Assembly: GCF_022539315.1 (NCBI RefSeq)
Contig: NC_066326.1
Span: 12,540,601 to 12,604,600 of the forward strand
Origin: Serinus canaria
Lineage: Eukaryota > Chordata > Aves > Passeriformes > Fringillidae
Direction: 5' to 3'
DNA: 64,000 nt
Under the pieces are notes generated by a model that did no database searches, was not told the origin of the DNA, and was given only the letters and a program-made list of their open reading frames with translations. Every line of letters starts with the position of its first letter. Within the stretch, counting starts at the first letter, position 1. Below are positions 13,608 through 26,800 of this stretch, piece after piece. The position numbers and the translations under genes were made by a program.

Positions 13608-14146
13608 GTCAGTCTGTTCTTAAAAACTCTGCTCTTCTATCTATGTCATTATGATGAAAGAAAATGCATTAGGATTACTCTTGAATCATGTCAAGTACTG
13701 AAATTCTGCCACTTCGCTGTTCAGCTTCAGAACTGCTGTTTTCTTAAACATTGTTCACAGTCCTCATTTGTGCCTAAAATAGTTCTTCAATTTTTACGTA
13801 GTTGTGCATCATAATCTCTTTGTCCTTTACCTAAGCTTCCACTAGGCTCAAATATTCTCTTGCTGCTCCTGTTTTTGTTTGTCAGTTGGAGGAATAGTTT
13901 TCGGTGTGTTCATACCTCCAGAATATGACATGAGCTTGTCTGTACTATGAATGTTTGTGTTTCACTGCATGCCAGCTCCCCTGGTTCCAGTTGTATGCAC
14001 AAAATGGTGTCTTCTGCTATCAATGCTTATCTTTGAGTCAGCTCTTTTTGGGGGAGGGGGAACAGGATCCAAGTGATTGCTAAGTTGGCAATGAGTTAGT
14101 GTCCTGCTGACTAGGAATTAACTTTTTACTCTTGGTCGTTTTCCAG
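13608..14146 (+). other. ERC2: ERC2 intron (539 bp)
   Basis: Short intron with donor GTCAGT and acceptor GTCGTTTTCCAG. It contains a G-rich run near 14049-14060 on the plus strand and otherwise nothing I can identify. It is much shorter than the other introns of this gene in the window. Confidence 0.9.
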
Positions 14147-14287
14147 TCTAGTTTAATCGATCTCAAAGAACATGCATCTTCATTGGCATCAGCAGGGCTG
14201 AAAAGAGACTCCAAACTTAAGTCTTTAGAAATAGCCATAGAACAAAAGAAAGAAGAGTGTAGTAAGTTGGAAGCACAGTTGAAAAAG
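14147..14287 (+). CDS. ERC2: ERC2 coding exon (47 codons, phase 0/0)
   Basis: Internal exon of 141 nt, read as SSLIDLKEHASSLASAGLKR at the start and KKEECSKLEAQLKK at the end. The acceptor is TTTTCCAG and the donor is a consensus GTAAGT. LKEHASSLAS is shared by both ERC paralogues, while the form ASAGLKRDSKLKSLEIAIEQ points to ERC2. The Ser/Ala/Gly-containing first third interrupts the otherwise strong coiled coil, a feature seen in the family. The frame continues for some 30 codons into the intron by chance, so an uninterrupted frame does not mark the 3' border; the GTAAGT donor and the protein match do. Confidence 0.96.
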
Positions 14288-17200
14288 GTAAGTTCCATCT
14301 TAAAACAAACAATCAGCAAAACAAAAATCAGCATCCCATACCCTCATTTTGAAGTGATGAACTTATTTACTCTTCTGGAGTAAATCTAGAATCTACCCAT
14401 CTTATGCTGTTTGCTGATGCTTGCATCAAGTACTGCTTTTTCTCAAGAGGTTTGTACAAAAGCCACTAGTGAGCCTCAGAAATTGTCCTCAGTACCTCTA
14501 TGAGGGAATTTTGAGAAGCTGCAACAAATAGATGAACTGAGAGCAGGGCATTGGAGGGAAAAGGGCAGAAAGGAGTTATCAAACCAGCAATTTATGTGCG
14601 TGAATTAACACCACTTTTAGAAGTAAACTGAAATGTTTACAGGATGAGGAAAAAAAAATAAAGGCTTATTTAAGAAATGCTGGAATTCCTAATTAAAAAA
14701 AATCAGTTCCTAAAATGAAAACTCTAGCTAGGTTTTATTTTGATGTATTTTTGGCTTTGTTGGTGAACACATGTTTGTGATAATTAAGCAAAATAATCGA
14801 AAGTTTATATCAGCTGGCAATTCAGTATTTCTCTTCACCAAGAAGTGGAAGCAAGCATTTAAAGGAAAACGTACAAACCCTGTATTTTATTACATGGTTT
14901 TACTTTAATTGCTGCAATAAACTAGATTTTGCTTAAATTATTTGCAAGTGTTTTGATACCATTGTTTCTTTGACCTTTCTCTGTGTTGTAGTAATGTCTG
15001 CTCTCATTGTTCTCATTACGTATTTGATGGGGTCAGGCATTACGTTTGCCTTCTGCAATTCATGACTAAGTGTACATCAAGTGTTGTTTTGTTTTTTGAA
15101 AATATTGATCTAGTTTTTAATTTTTTGGTAATTAATATTTGTTCTGTGAATGTTATCACTGTTAGCATAATATTCTGACACTCTTTTTACCCAGGTTGAG
15201 TAGTATCCTGCTCAGATTAAGCACTGTTTCAATAGCCTGACCTGTGAAGAAGGTATTGCAAATTATAAAGCATACCAGCTTGTAAACCTTGTATTCTGTC
15301 TTAATTCAGAAAGAATTAAGTGCAATTAGGTGCCTGCATTAGATCTTTAGTTGAGAGGAAGGGCAGCTTTTTTCAATAAACATATACAAATGGAAACACA
15401 AATAATTTAAATGTCTGATACCTAAAAAATGCTATTGATAGTAGAATTAAAATTTGAAAAAAAGAGGTTTATCTGGAAGTCATTTAGTTTGCTTTAGTTT
15501 GTTAGAATAAATGTTTGTGTACTTTGCACTCCACTTCAACAGATACTTCATTACAATCTGAAATATGTTTTTTTCTTCATTTAAAAAATATAGTTAAAAG
15601 AGCCCTGGAAACACAGATCACTTAAAATACCCTCATCAAAATCCTCTTGAAGGACTTGAAATCCTAAGTCAATAGTTTATGACTGTACATATAAACACAT
15701 CATACGGTCATGGAAAAACAAGCACTTAGAAGAGAGTGTCTGGGATGTCTTTTGTATAAAAAGGGAGCATGTTTCTTGTGTATAAATACAAACAATTATT
15801 GAATAAGAGTTAAAAACATAATAGTTTTATTATATCATAAATGCAGCATAAAGCCCCAATGGAAATTCACCCACCATTTTTAGGAGACCAGGTATTTCCA
15901 CAATAAAATGCAGTTACAACCTTCTTTCTGGGCATGCTTAATTGAACAGAAACAGTGACTGTTAATGACAGTAGACTCCAAACAGTCATTTTCAATTCAC
16001 ATTTTCTTTAATGAAATACTTTATGTTCAAACCTGTAAATACCCCACGTTAAAAGTAATTGGTCCCCAGAAAAATATCTGCACCGTGTTCTCACTCCTCA
16101 GGAAAGTGAGTGAAACAGAAACCTGGGTCACTCTTGACCATGTCTGGCTCAGAGGAGGAGGGGGCAGCAACAGGGTCAGAAATGAGCCCACGTGTCCCAT
16201 GAGTGTGCTCACGTGTGAGCATCAACCTCTGCAGGAGCAGAGGCATCTGGCACAGTTTGCTTCTCTCTTGCCAAACCCACTCCAAGGTGCAGTGTCCTTG
16301 AAAAGATTCCAAGTAGCTTACACAGTACTCCTCTCTAAAAATATCATGGAGGAGGTACTTTGTTATGTTACTGTAAAATAATTATAATTCAATGTTGATT
16401 TATAAGTTTAACAAATAAAACTAAGAAATATGAAGGTAGTACCCTGTGCACGCTTGCTGGGAGTGAGTTTAGCTTGAGCACTAATGGTGGTAAGTGCTAT
16501 GTCTGAAGGAGAATGTGCACAAGGGGCAAGTCCAAACTAAAACTGTAAATAAAAACCACCAAAACAGCTTCTGGAGTTTCTCCTCCCCAGCTTTCCCTGC
16601 TTTCTGGTTGTTTTTGGAGACAATAGGATTCATTTATTGATAATAAAGATGGATTTTATTGGCTCTGATTAGATCCAAATATTTTTTTAGTACTGCATAA
16701 CTGGCTTTTTTGCATTTCGGCTAGAAAAAATATGCTGATTCTAAACCCATGATTTTACACAGTAGGCATATCTCAAACATTAGAGGACATTTGTACAAAG
16801 TAATTATTCATCTGACAATTACTTTGTACAAAGTAATTATTCATTTTGTTATAAAAAGTAATGTTTTAAATTACAGACATGCTTATTGAACATTTTGTGA
16901 CAAATATTATGGATTGAAATACATGAAAATTTTAAAAGAAAAAAATTTAAGTACCAGAGAATGGTCGATGCTTTTTTCCCAAAATTCCATAGATTTTTGT
17001 TGACTTACTTTGTATTGCTACTTGTGAAAGAACAGCAGGAGAATTACCTAATAGGTAGCAAAGTGTTTTATATATGTGTGTATATATAATCTTTATTATC
17101 CACTCCAGAATTTCCTCCTTTTGTTGTTTTTCATTATTTTAAATTTACTTGCTTACTGACATATTTGCAGTTGCTAAAGAACTATTTGCCAAGCTGTACT

Positions 17201-17696
17201 GTTTAGAAGTCATTCTGCATAGAAAATTCAGTATTGTATTAAACAAAAGGAAAGTAATAAATTTAATGATACTATTTAATTAATCTTTTATTATTACTGT
17301 CTTTGAAGCTTTGGTGATAAATTGCAGCCTCAGCCAAAAGCACTTCTTGTGATTCATTGCTCGAGACCAGCACTTAATGTATCATCAAAAGTGGACACCT
17401 CTCTTTATTTCATGGGTTATTTAACTTGAGAAAGGGAAAGTAACACAAACCTTAAATTTCTTACTCCAGCTATTCTTTTTTAGGAGCCAAAGTCAACATT
17501 TATGTTTCCCCAGTGCCTCTCACTTTCACCAAGGAATGTTTAGAATCTTAAATTTCTACTTTTTTTTTTCCTTTTTTTTTTTTAATGACATGTTCTTCTG
17601 TGCAAATGCACTGGTTTTGTTACGCTAATGCTGTTTTCCTGGATCTTTCCTTCTTTTCCTGTCTGTGCTTCACTCCTTACCAACTTTGCAATGTAG
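14288..17696 (+). other. ERC2: ERC2 intron (3.4 kb) before the 36-nt cassette
   Basis: AT-rich intron. It contains a duplicated palindromic segment at 16790-16844 and a long T-rich tract near 17561-17583. The 138-codon frame at 15965-16381 shows no domain and no splice support. The final 60 bases are clearly pyrimidine-rich and lead to the ATGTAG acceptor of the small cassette exon. Confidence 0.75.
16790..16844. repeat. 22-nt direct repeat overlapping a perfect 22-nt palindrome
   Basis: The segment TTTGTACAAAGTAATTATTC plus AT occurs at 16790-16811 and again at 16823-16844. The second copy overlaps a perfect palindrome at 16817-16838, whose half is AATTACTTTGT. It looks like a local duplication and inversion event in the intron. 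No gene or known element is attached to it. Confidence 0.85.
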
Positions 17697-17732
17697 CAAG
17701 CTGAGCAGTTGTTCAATCAGATGTACAATCCA
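17697..17732 (+). CDS. ERC2: Candidate 36-nt ERC2 cassette exon (12 codons, phase 0/0)
   Basis: A 36-nt segment bounded by acceptor GCAATGTAG and a perfect GTAAGT donor. It reads QAEQLFNQMYNP with no stop and keeps the frame between the exon ending at 14287 (LEAQLKK) and the exon starting at 23630 (AHEAEEE). About 55 bases upstream are rich in C and T and contain TGC twice in the last 35 bases, typical of SRRM4-dependent neuronal microexons. The first half continues a coiled-coil pattern while the Asn-Pro end would break a helix. The ERC2 protein I recall goes directly from QLKK to AH, so this exon would be an optional inclusion. I judge it likely real because length, phase and both splice sites agree, but I have no transcript evidence. 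Confidence 0.72.
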
Positions 17733-20700
17733 GTAAGTTCATTTTTAAAATGCCCGCTGTAACATATGGAAGCATGAGGATCCATTCCCTCACTGTGTTG
17801 TGCTCTTCCTCTGTGGAGCTTTGCAGAACACTCCTGGTGCTCACTCTGCTGTATCCATTATATCCAAATAAATGAACTTTGTGGACTTGAAGGCCATTTT
17901 TAGAACCTGAAATGTATTAAATAGGTATATACTGAGTTTCTGAGAAGAGAAACATCCTTTAGGTCCTCAACTTCTCCATTAGAAAATGCATGCTGATTTT
18001 TTTTCTTTTGCTTTGCTCTTTAATTCCTCCTTGTACAGTACTTTATTTGATCCTTCAAACTTATATGACTCCTAATTTATTCAGTTTATCTTCAGTGACT
18101 GAGTTAATTAGATGAATAATAATGTCTAGGAAATGACTGGCAGTATTTTCAAAAGTCCATATGACTAAAATAGGTCAGTTCTACTCATTAAAGAGTGTAT
18201 ACATTTAGCATATATACATTAGAAACATGGAAACTTTGTATTTAAGTGAAGAAAATACTGAAATATAAAATAAGTGCAAAAGCCAATTTTTGCTAAAGCA
18301 CACTTTTGCTTTGGCCTGTTTATCGTTAATGTTCTCGCCAATGCCTGATTTAATTGCACAGTATCTCTTTTGACTTGACTCCTTTTTCAATTGGAGGAAG
18401 AGCGGCAACAAACCTTTTCTCTGCAGAGAGGAGATTCCATCTTTTTGGCTGAGACTGATACATTTAATGTGCTGTGAGCATCACAGGACAGAAAAATGAT
18501 GTAACTGTAAGAGCAATTTAAAAGCTATGGTTTACATAGTAATCCTAGTCAGAATTACTCTGTAATTTGGATAGTGTATATACAGAAGAAGTGGGTTGGT
18601 AGCTTGAATAATGTGATATTACACATTAGAGGAGGTATTGCCATTTCTGGAGTCAGGGGGAGCTTTGCCATGGATGTCCATGGACCAGGATTCCAGCTTT
18701 GGAATCTATTATGGTTAGGTTTTGTAGCTCCAACCCTGTCATGTATATGTCATGACTTTTGTATGGGAAAAGAGATTCCCATACAATCTGCTCTATTTAT
18801 TTTGAAGTTGTTGATTACCTGTGTTTAGAATTTAGTCATAAATTGTAGCACAATAGCATAAAACTTGATATCACCTCTACCCTCTGGCACAGTGCTGGAG
18901 AAAGAGCTTGTCCCTTTCAACGATAAACCCCTTTTTTTCTGTATCATCTTGGATCACTTTTGTGGTAGTTATGTTTCTATTCACATCATTTGCTCTGCTC
19001 CTATGTGTGTCTTTTCAGACTGGAGTCTTTTTACTGTTGGTTTTTAGCTTGGTTTTCATAAATACTGGCCAGTCATTAGATCAATACTAGTGATTCTACT
19101 GTATAGAATTCATTTGTTACTTCCTAATCTGTTTGTGTGCAGTATTCCAAAGTCAGTCCTTTTCTTAACTGTTTTTTCTGCCTTTATGTGGTTAATTTTC
19201 AAAAGAACAGCTGTTGGAAGTTGTAAAGCAAAAAAAAGGATGCAAGATCCTTTTCCTTTGGCACCAGGCAGCAATCGTACTATATCCACAAGCTGATTTT
19301 TTAAAACAGACTTCTCTTGTTCACCTTCTTTCTTCTCCTACATATATGAGAATAAGTTGTAAATAGAATTGGAGTTTTATTTCTTCATGCTTTAAAGGTG
19401 AACTTATTGAAATACCCAATGAGAATTTGTGCAGAATTGATTATAAGAAATTACATTATTGCCTTTGTGCTGTTCTTTAAATTTCATTCTGTATGGAGTT
19501 TGGAGTTCACGTGAACCTTTTTCTGAATATTAAAGACTAAATTTTCCAAGATCTTCTCTAAGAGAAATGTCAGATTAAAATTTAAACTACTTGCAGTATA
19601 CACTATAAATTACTTAGAGCAGTCCCTAAAGTTAAATGAGAACCTCCTGAGTTTTAAGGAGATAAGAAAATTTGTGTGACAGCAATCTTTTTTTCCCATT
19701 TATTCTTGGAAGTAATAAAATTTGAAGGATCTTACAAAGTAATAAATATCTTGCATGTAAGTTCTGCTGTTCCTTTTTTTTTTTAAGTACCCACTTGATT
19801 TCTGTGTATGTTTGTGTCTGAAGCTTTAAAAATGAAATACTTACCTATCCCTCCATTTCTGTTATGCAGAATAATACATGCATGACTATAGCATAAGACT
19901 TTAATAGCCTAAATAATTCATGTTGCATGTCTGTGCCACACTGTTATGATATTTCTGTAGGAAATTTGTGGTTTACATAAGGAAATGTTACTTTTCTTCT
20001 AAACCATTTGCAGTGCTTCTGAAGCAAAGATGAGAACAGATGTATAAGTAATGTAAAAATTTGTGACATGCTAATGGTAGGGTGATATGCTATTTTTACT
20101 CAGTTGTAAAAATAACATACAATATCACAGTCATAATATTGGGAGAAAAAGCATCATAAAGTGAGTGGATTAGTTTGAAATTAACCTAATCTGTACACAC
20201 AAGGGTTATCATTTGCAGATTCAGATTAAAGAAAGCTGAAAAATATACATGGACCAGTCCCTCTTACCCATAAAAGCCCCACAGAAACAGAAAATGTGTT
20301 TTCCAAGGTAACAGAGAACTTAGGGACTAAACAGGGGACAGAAATTAAACAGAAAAAGGAGAGGACAGCAGAAACAGGCAGAGACTTTGATTCAGTGCTT
20401 CATGCAGTTTCTGTCTAGAACTAGATCCAACAGTTCAGTCTACAGCCTAAAAAAAGCCAAAGAAATCTGCCCTGTCCTGGCAGGAGCAGGATCAGTATCA
20501 ACTGAGCTGCCTTTTAACTCCTTTGGGCCTACTGTTTGACCTCAAAAGTCAAGTTCCATCTGTCAACAAATCACCCCTGATCTGTCCACAACAAATTCAG
20601 AAAGGTGCCTAGTTCAGATCCAAACACATCTTTCAAGGCCATAAAATAAAATGGGGCCTTATAAGTAATTCTGTGCCTCTGTCCTGGCAATGTCAGATGG

Positions 20701-23629
20701 ATTGTGTTTGCAATGTGAAGAGTCCCTTAAAGGGAATTGCAGGTTAAAGTACCACCTGCAGAAAGCTCTTTGTAAAAATTGTTTTTTTGTTCTTGCTCTC
20801 CTTTTTTAACTAACTTTCCTTTGCTTCTTCATTTGGGCAATAGTCTTGTAGAAATCTGGCTCCTGACAATGTTCCAAAAAAGATTCTCCAAGTGCTTTGA
20901 AAAGTAGAGGCAATTGGATCAATTGGTGGATTGCAATTTTTTTTTTAACTGGTTTTATTTTTTTTAGATTTTTTTTTTAAGACCAACCTTATAGTAACTT
21001 AATGCTTACATTGATTTATAAGTGACATTGGTTGGATGCTTAATCACATTTAATCATACCTTCAAAGCTCCACTTCATGTTGAGGAAATGCAGTGACCCA
21101 GTTTGTGCTGCAGAATTTTCCAAAAACACATTCCACAAATATGCAATTTCATGAGTACCAGAGAAAACAAGAACTGAAAATACTTTTGCACCCTAATTTT
21201 GATTTCCTTAGCATGCTGTTGAGCTGAGGTTTAAAGGGCTAAAGTGAGGAATATATTTATTATTTCAGGTGGTGATTTGTTTATCATCTGTGCAGTAGGT
21301 AATTTTTTCAATACCTATCTGAGCTGCTGTGTGTCAGGAATACCCATGGTAGCAGAACATTTGGCACCTCTGCATTGGTGGTGCTATCACATTCTTACCC
21401 AATTATGCATTTTCCTTGTAGAAAGTGCAGTGTGACAATGAAACATAAAAAAGAGATAGGCTTCTCTGCCTCATCTGCATTGCTTCCTGCTCTGGGTTAA
21501 TAGAAGGGTAGAGGTACATTGGGAAAAAGCTAGGGCTGAAGCTGAGACTCATTTCATGCTAAAGTGAAGACTGGTTAGAGGAAGGAAGGTGGGTATTCCT
21601 CCTCTATGAAGTGATGGAAGCAAGGCTGGTAGTAATTAATTTTGTATCCAAGCAAAGGGACAGAAGGGTGACAGGGAGTTACACAAAAGAGCAATAGCCT
21701 TTAGAGAGGAACTTGGAAATTCTGGATTTACCCTTGGGAGAGGAGGAGAAATCAGAAGAATAAGGAACAATATACTTTTTGCCTAAGTTTCGTAGTATCT
21801 TGAAGGTGGGAGTTGTGTTATATTTCTTTTTCTAGAGTGAATTTACCTATGGAATTAAATTATTCCTTGCAAAACTACATAATGTTAAAGTGTATAATGT
21901 AATAGGGTTGATGGACAATCCAAGTCTCTTTTCAGATAATTGGCCTTGAGTCTGAGTATTACATTGACTTCAAAACTTACAAAACTAGTTGAAAGTAAAT
22001 TTCTTGATACAATTAATAACTGGTATAAAAGAAATCCAAGTTTATTATTAAGGGGAGATTATGAACCTGAAAAGGAATGTGTTGCTGACATCTCACCCAA
22101 ATGGTAAAATGCAGATATTCCTTGAATGTTACCTTGAAACAAGTTCTGGGTTTAAAAAGTCCTATATTTGCATGGAATTCAGGACTGGAGCATGTACCAA
22201 AACAGATTTTGAAGAGCAGGGTCAGTAGGTTTATTAGGCTCCTCATATCATTTCCTTGGCTTCTTTTGGTGATGAAATATTTCTTCTGCATAAGAACCTC
22301 CAAGTAGGATAAATAACACTTCAAATCTACTATCTTTTTATTATCCTCATGCTTAAATGATATGTTACATGCAAACCCCCTAAGTTTTTTTGCTACTAAT
22401 TTCAGTTTTTTGTTGTATTTATAGTAAACTCAGTCTTGTTCTTCATTTACACAGAAAATTTTAACCATTGCAAAGAATATGGACTTCTAGTACCTGTAGT
22501 TTATATTAGTCCTTTCCCAAACATGCATGATTCATTTTGATCTGCATTTCTTTCATTGCTTGCTTGCATTGTCCATTCCCTGAAATTAAGAAGGATAAGT
22601 AAGTCCATGTCTTCTCTGCGTACTAAGATAGTTGGAGGAGCTTCAGTTCTAAATACCATGAATTTCTGTAAAAAATCCTGTATGTTACCTGAATTTTCTA
22701 TGTTTAATGTGCACTGCCTTAAACTACTTCTTTTTTCCTTGCCTGCTCTTTCAAGATGCCAATTAGGAATAATGGGAAGCAAGGGGTAGGCTAAGCATTG
22801 CAGTGCATCGTTGTTTCCATCTGTCTGTGATTATTGCAGCCAACAGTTGAAAGCACTCAGTGCCAGGTCGTGCTCCCATTGAAGTTAATTGGGATTTTGC
22901 CATTAGGTTTGATGGGAGTTGGCCTGGTCTCTGCACTGTTGTTTTTTCATTGCGTTCTCTCTTGTCTGTGGAACTCCCACCCATCCATGCATGTGTTTGC
23001 CAGGTTTGTGCTGTTTTCACCAATGGGCTTGTTCCTCTGATGTTTCAGGTTAAGTATTAATGATAGGCTAAAAAGGATTATTGGGTAAGATGTCTGCTGA
23101 AAGCAGCTTCTTTAGTTTATTGGTTAATCTTTTAAAATCACCTCTGCCTTAAAAACAATTTCTTTCCTTTAAATTCCTTGTATCAAACTGCATTTGAGAC
23201 ATCTGGTGATACAGATATATACAATATATATATATTTGTATCTGTGTTTGTATATTTATACATGGACAAAAAGTGTGTGTTTCTGTATAGGAAAAGAGGA
23301 TATGATCTGTTAAGAAATTGCCTATGTATTCAAAACACGCTGAACTTAATGTGAATTTAATGAATTACAAGGTGAGTTTTTGTTAAATTTGAAAAAACCT
23401 GGAGTGGGGTCACTTTAATATGTAAAACCCCCCTTAATAAATCTCCTTCCCTTTCAGGACAATAGAATTTGACTATATAGATATTTTCATTTCTTTTTCT
23501 AATGCATCAGACAGGAATACCCATAATCCTTTTTAATGTAAACTTGAACTCCGAGACTGAAGAAGTAAAGCTTTTAAAGCTATTTAAGTTATTGTCACCC
23601 TTATCTTTTTTGAAATATTGGTTCTGAAG
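17733..23629 (+). other. ERC2: ERC2 intron (5.9 kb)
   Basis: Intron between the 36-nt candidate exon and the 64-codon exon. It has an 11-bp inverted repeat at 18759-18786, T-rich runs near 20938-20985 and a TA-rich simple sequence near 23213-23240. The acceptor at its 3' end, GGTTCTGAAG, is weak, with a T-rich tract some 20 bases upstream. No other coding segment is recognisable. Confidence 0.75.
18759..18786. repeat. 11-bp inverted repeat with 6-nt loop
   Basis: The arm TTGTATGGGAA at 18759-18769 is followed by the loop AAGAGA and the exact complement TTCCCATACAA at 18776-18786. It is a small perfect hairpin inside an intron. No function is suggested, and hairpins of this size occur by chance in 64 kb. 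Confidence 0.6.
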
Positions 23630-23823
23630 GCTCATGAAGCTGAAGAGGAGGCACGAATGAATCCAGAATTTGCAGACAGAATGAAACAGCTTGACAAGGA
23701 GGCATCGTACTATAGAGAAGAATGTGGCAAAGCTCAGGCTGAGGTTGACAGACTTCTAGAAATACTCAAGGAAGTAGAGAATGAGAAGAATGACAAAGAT
23801 AAGAAAATTGCTGAGTTAGAAAG
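23630..23823 (+). CDS. ERC2: ERC2 coding exon (64 codons plus 2 nt, phase 0/2)
   Basis: This 194-nt exon reads AHEAEEEARMNPEFADRMKQ at the start, QLDKEASYYREECGKAQAEV in the middle and LLEILKEVENEKNDKDKK toward the end, closing with IAELE and the two bases AG of a split codon. RMNPEFAD and LDKEASYYR are ERC2 features; ERC1 has a different sequence at these places. The first residues (AHEAEEEA) differ from the mammalian ERC2 form that I recall, so this is a variable point. The acceptor CTGAAG is weak and the donor GTAATT is non-optimal, both common at alternatively spliced borders. The trailing AG combines with the next exon to give Arg (direct splice) or Ser (through the 12-nt microexon). Confidence 0.95.
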
Positions 23824-26800
23824 GTAATTTTTTGTATTGTCTTACATTGAGTAGCGTTTTTGCTTACTTGATCTTCATTTCGAAGCAGAGATTACAAGCA
23901 GAGTATGTTTTTTAAGAGTATATTGGTTATACTTTGTAAAAGAACAAAAAAGGGCTACTTGAGAACTCCTGTTGGCTGACTTGGAAAAAAATTAAGGTTT
24001 CCATTTTTTAATACTCTTTATAAAACAAGCGTGTATAGGAAAGGTCATGTGCAATTTACAGGCACAACAACCCCACAAAAAACATACTGGGGAAGAAGCC
24101 TGTCTTTTTAGTAACTGGTGAATCAGACCTGCCCCCACATGTTTCTTCAAGTGGGAACACCATCAGTCATTCTCAGAGGTCCTGAAAAGTATTGGTAAGT
24201 ATTTCTAACCCATCTCATGACTATTTAATAATAGTTGTAACTATTTCTCAGTGTTCCCGTAGTCTTTGTTTGCTTCAAAAGGATATTTTCTGGTGTTGAC
24301 CAGGCAGTGATTATCTTGTGTCAGGGAAGGTTGTGGAGGCTTTCCATAGTGGGGAAAGGAGGGTTTTGGGATTTGTCTTGTGGCCTTTTTATTTCAATAG
24401 GTCTTGGAACCTTCTCCTGTATGGGGTCTTGCTATTTATTTGGTTGATCTATTTTCTTCGTTCTCTTCCTTTAATTAGACACTCTTGCTTGAATGAAAGA
24501 AGGAATTCTGTGTTTTCAAATAATTAATGTAACTGTTTGATTATGATCAAGTCAGAAGAAAACTGTTTCATGGTTCCAAAATAGAAGTTTAAGTGATTTC
24601 ATTTTTGTGATCATTGCTATAGTGCCAGTCAAGACCAAGCACCCTTTAGGGAGCGTTGCTATGAAAGAGAGGAAGGTGTCAGAAATGCTGGTTACCTTGG
24701 GGGGGCAGAAAACAGCCAGATGTGTAGAGCACCTTTTACTGAGGATGACTTACCAATCTTCACAGCCACCTGCTGCCAAAACTTGTAACTCTTTGCAGAT
24801 GTTTGGTTGAGGTCAGTAATGATGAAGTGCCATGAGAATGGAGACCTCAAATTCAAAGTGAGAGATTTGTATTTAAAATGGAACTGATTATTTACATAAG
24901 GACAACTGCAATTGGCAGTTGTCTCTCTCAGCACATCAGAGTTTAGAATACTCAAGTGTTTGCATCTATTTTAATGTGTAAAGGGGGGTCCCAGAGGAAG
25001 TGAATAATCAAGAGTGGTCACTTTGTGCACCATGCCTGTGAGCTCTGCCTACACTCACCAAAATCCTAAAGCAGCATATTGGAAAAGTCACCACAGTTAG
25101 AGGTTTTGTGTGGATGAGAAAGTGCTCCCTTTTCCATGCAGGGGTGCAGGGGCAGTTACAGAGCCAGACTTGGAATGCAGCACTTCCAGGTGTGACCACC
25201 AGGTGTAAACAACAACTGATCCCCTCCTTGCACTGTAACACTGAGTTATTGTATGACACCAGACTCATTAGTAGGCACAGTCATCTTGGGTTCCAGAGCA
25301 TCATCTTAAGACCTTTACTAGATAGCACTCAGGAATGAGTTGAATGTTTGAATATTAAAATAACAAAATTAAAGGATGATGATGATGAATTAAATCATGA
25401 TGGTCATGATGAAGCACTGAAGCTTGTGATCTCAAATTTTTGGAAGTTTTGATTTGATTTAAATACTTTATGTAAGAAGAGTTAAAGAATTGATAGAGAG
25501 CAGTAAATTAATTTGAATTGAGAATTATTGATTACAAAACAACAATTATGAAGATACAAGGAACTAATGGGTCCAGAGATACTGGTGCAGCATTGGCAGC
25601 ATACAATCTGTTCCTGTTTTCTGAGAATCCTGTAATTTTCTATTTTTGTGTTCATTTTCTTTTCAAATGTGTTATACTCTTAGCAGTGAAGTTTTGGAGC
25701 ACCAATTTCTAGTCTGTTATTGCTGATGAGTGTGTTGACCCTGAAATAACTTCTCAGAAAATAATGTGGTACTGCTGAGTGAACACAGATTTTTGAAGAG
25801 AATGTACTGTACTTAGAATGTGATGGAGTGGTTAAACTTTGGTATGGACCTTTAGCATTTATTTGACATTTCCTCAAACTTCAGATGCAAGGGCATCTCT
25901 GGGGTCCTGTAGGAAAATGAATGTGACATTAAAATGCATTTATTCATTCATAGCTTGCAGGGATCCACATTCACTTCTGTGCCAATTTCTTTATGCTATG
26001 AGATAATTGCAACACCATAAATTTTCAAAATATATCAACATAAATTTCTGAGGAAATGATAATATAGACTATTGCAAGCTGTGGTATCCTCACAATATTT
26101 GTTATATTCATATAAGAATTCTTCAATCTAATGAGATGTGCTTTTATAAATAAGTTTGAAAAGTAAAAATGGTTGTAGTAATTATTTACAAATTCAAACA
26201 AAAATTAAAACAAGGAGATGAATATTAATGTTCTACTAGTCCGAAAGTATTGACACACATGAAGTGTCAAATACTCAGGGGTAGAAATATCTGCTTTGAG
26301 ATATGGTTACAGTTAAATTTAAAAGTGTGTGCTACTTGGCAGATAAACATTGTTAATAATTATGAAGAAGTCTTTATATGAATGGTAATTCTTTTGGTTT
26401 TAATGTGATTTTCTTGGCTCAGAAACTATCACACTCCTGAGTGTCATCACTTCAGATTAATATTATTACTCATATGAAATCATGTTGGCTATTTCTTTAA
26501 TTACTCTCCATTTATTAACTTTTTATTTTACAGTTTCTTATTACTACAGAGGAGAAACTACTCCTTCTTCTACACTTAAGCTATTTGATAACTTTTATTA
26601 AAATTTTCGCAATTTATCTGTTTATAATTAAAAAAGTTTAAAATCAAATGCAAGATAATACATTTAATATATCATGTACTTTTGTTAAATTTAGCTTGCT
26701 CTTTTTCTTCTTGGTTTTCTTGATGAAGGAAATGTGGTTCAGGGTTTTTTGGCTTTTTATTTTTGTGGGGGTTTTTTTAATAATGTAAATGAAACTGGAT

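Noticed and set aside
15965..16381. 138-codon plus-strand frame
   Set aside because: No recognisable motif; peptide composition is like translated intron; opposing frames of similar quality occur on the minus strand.
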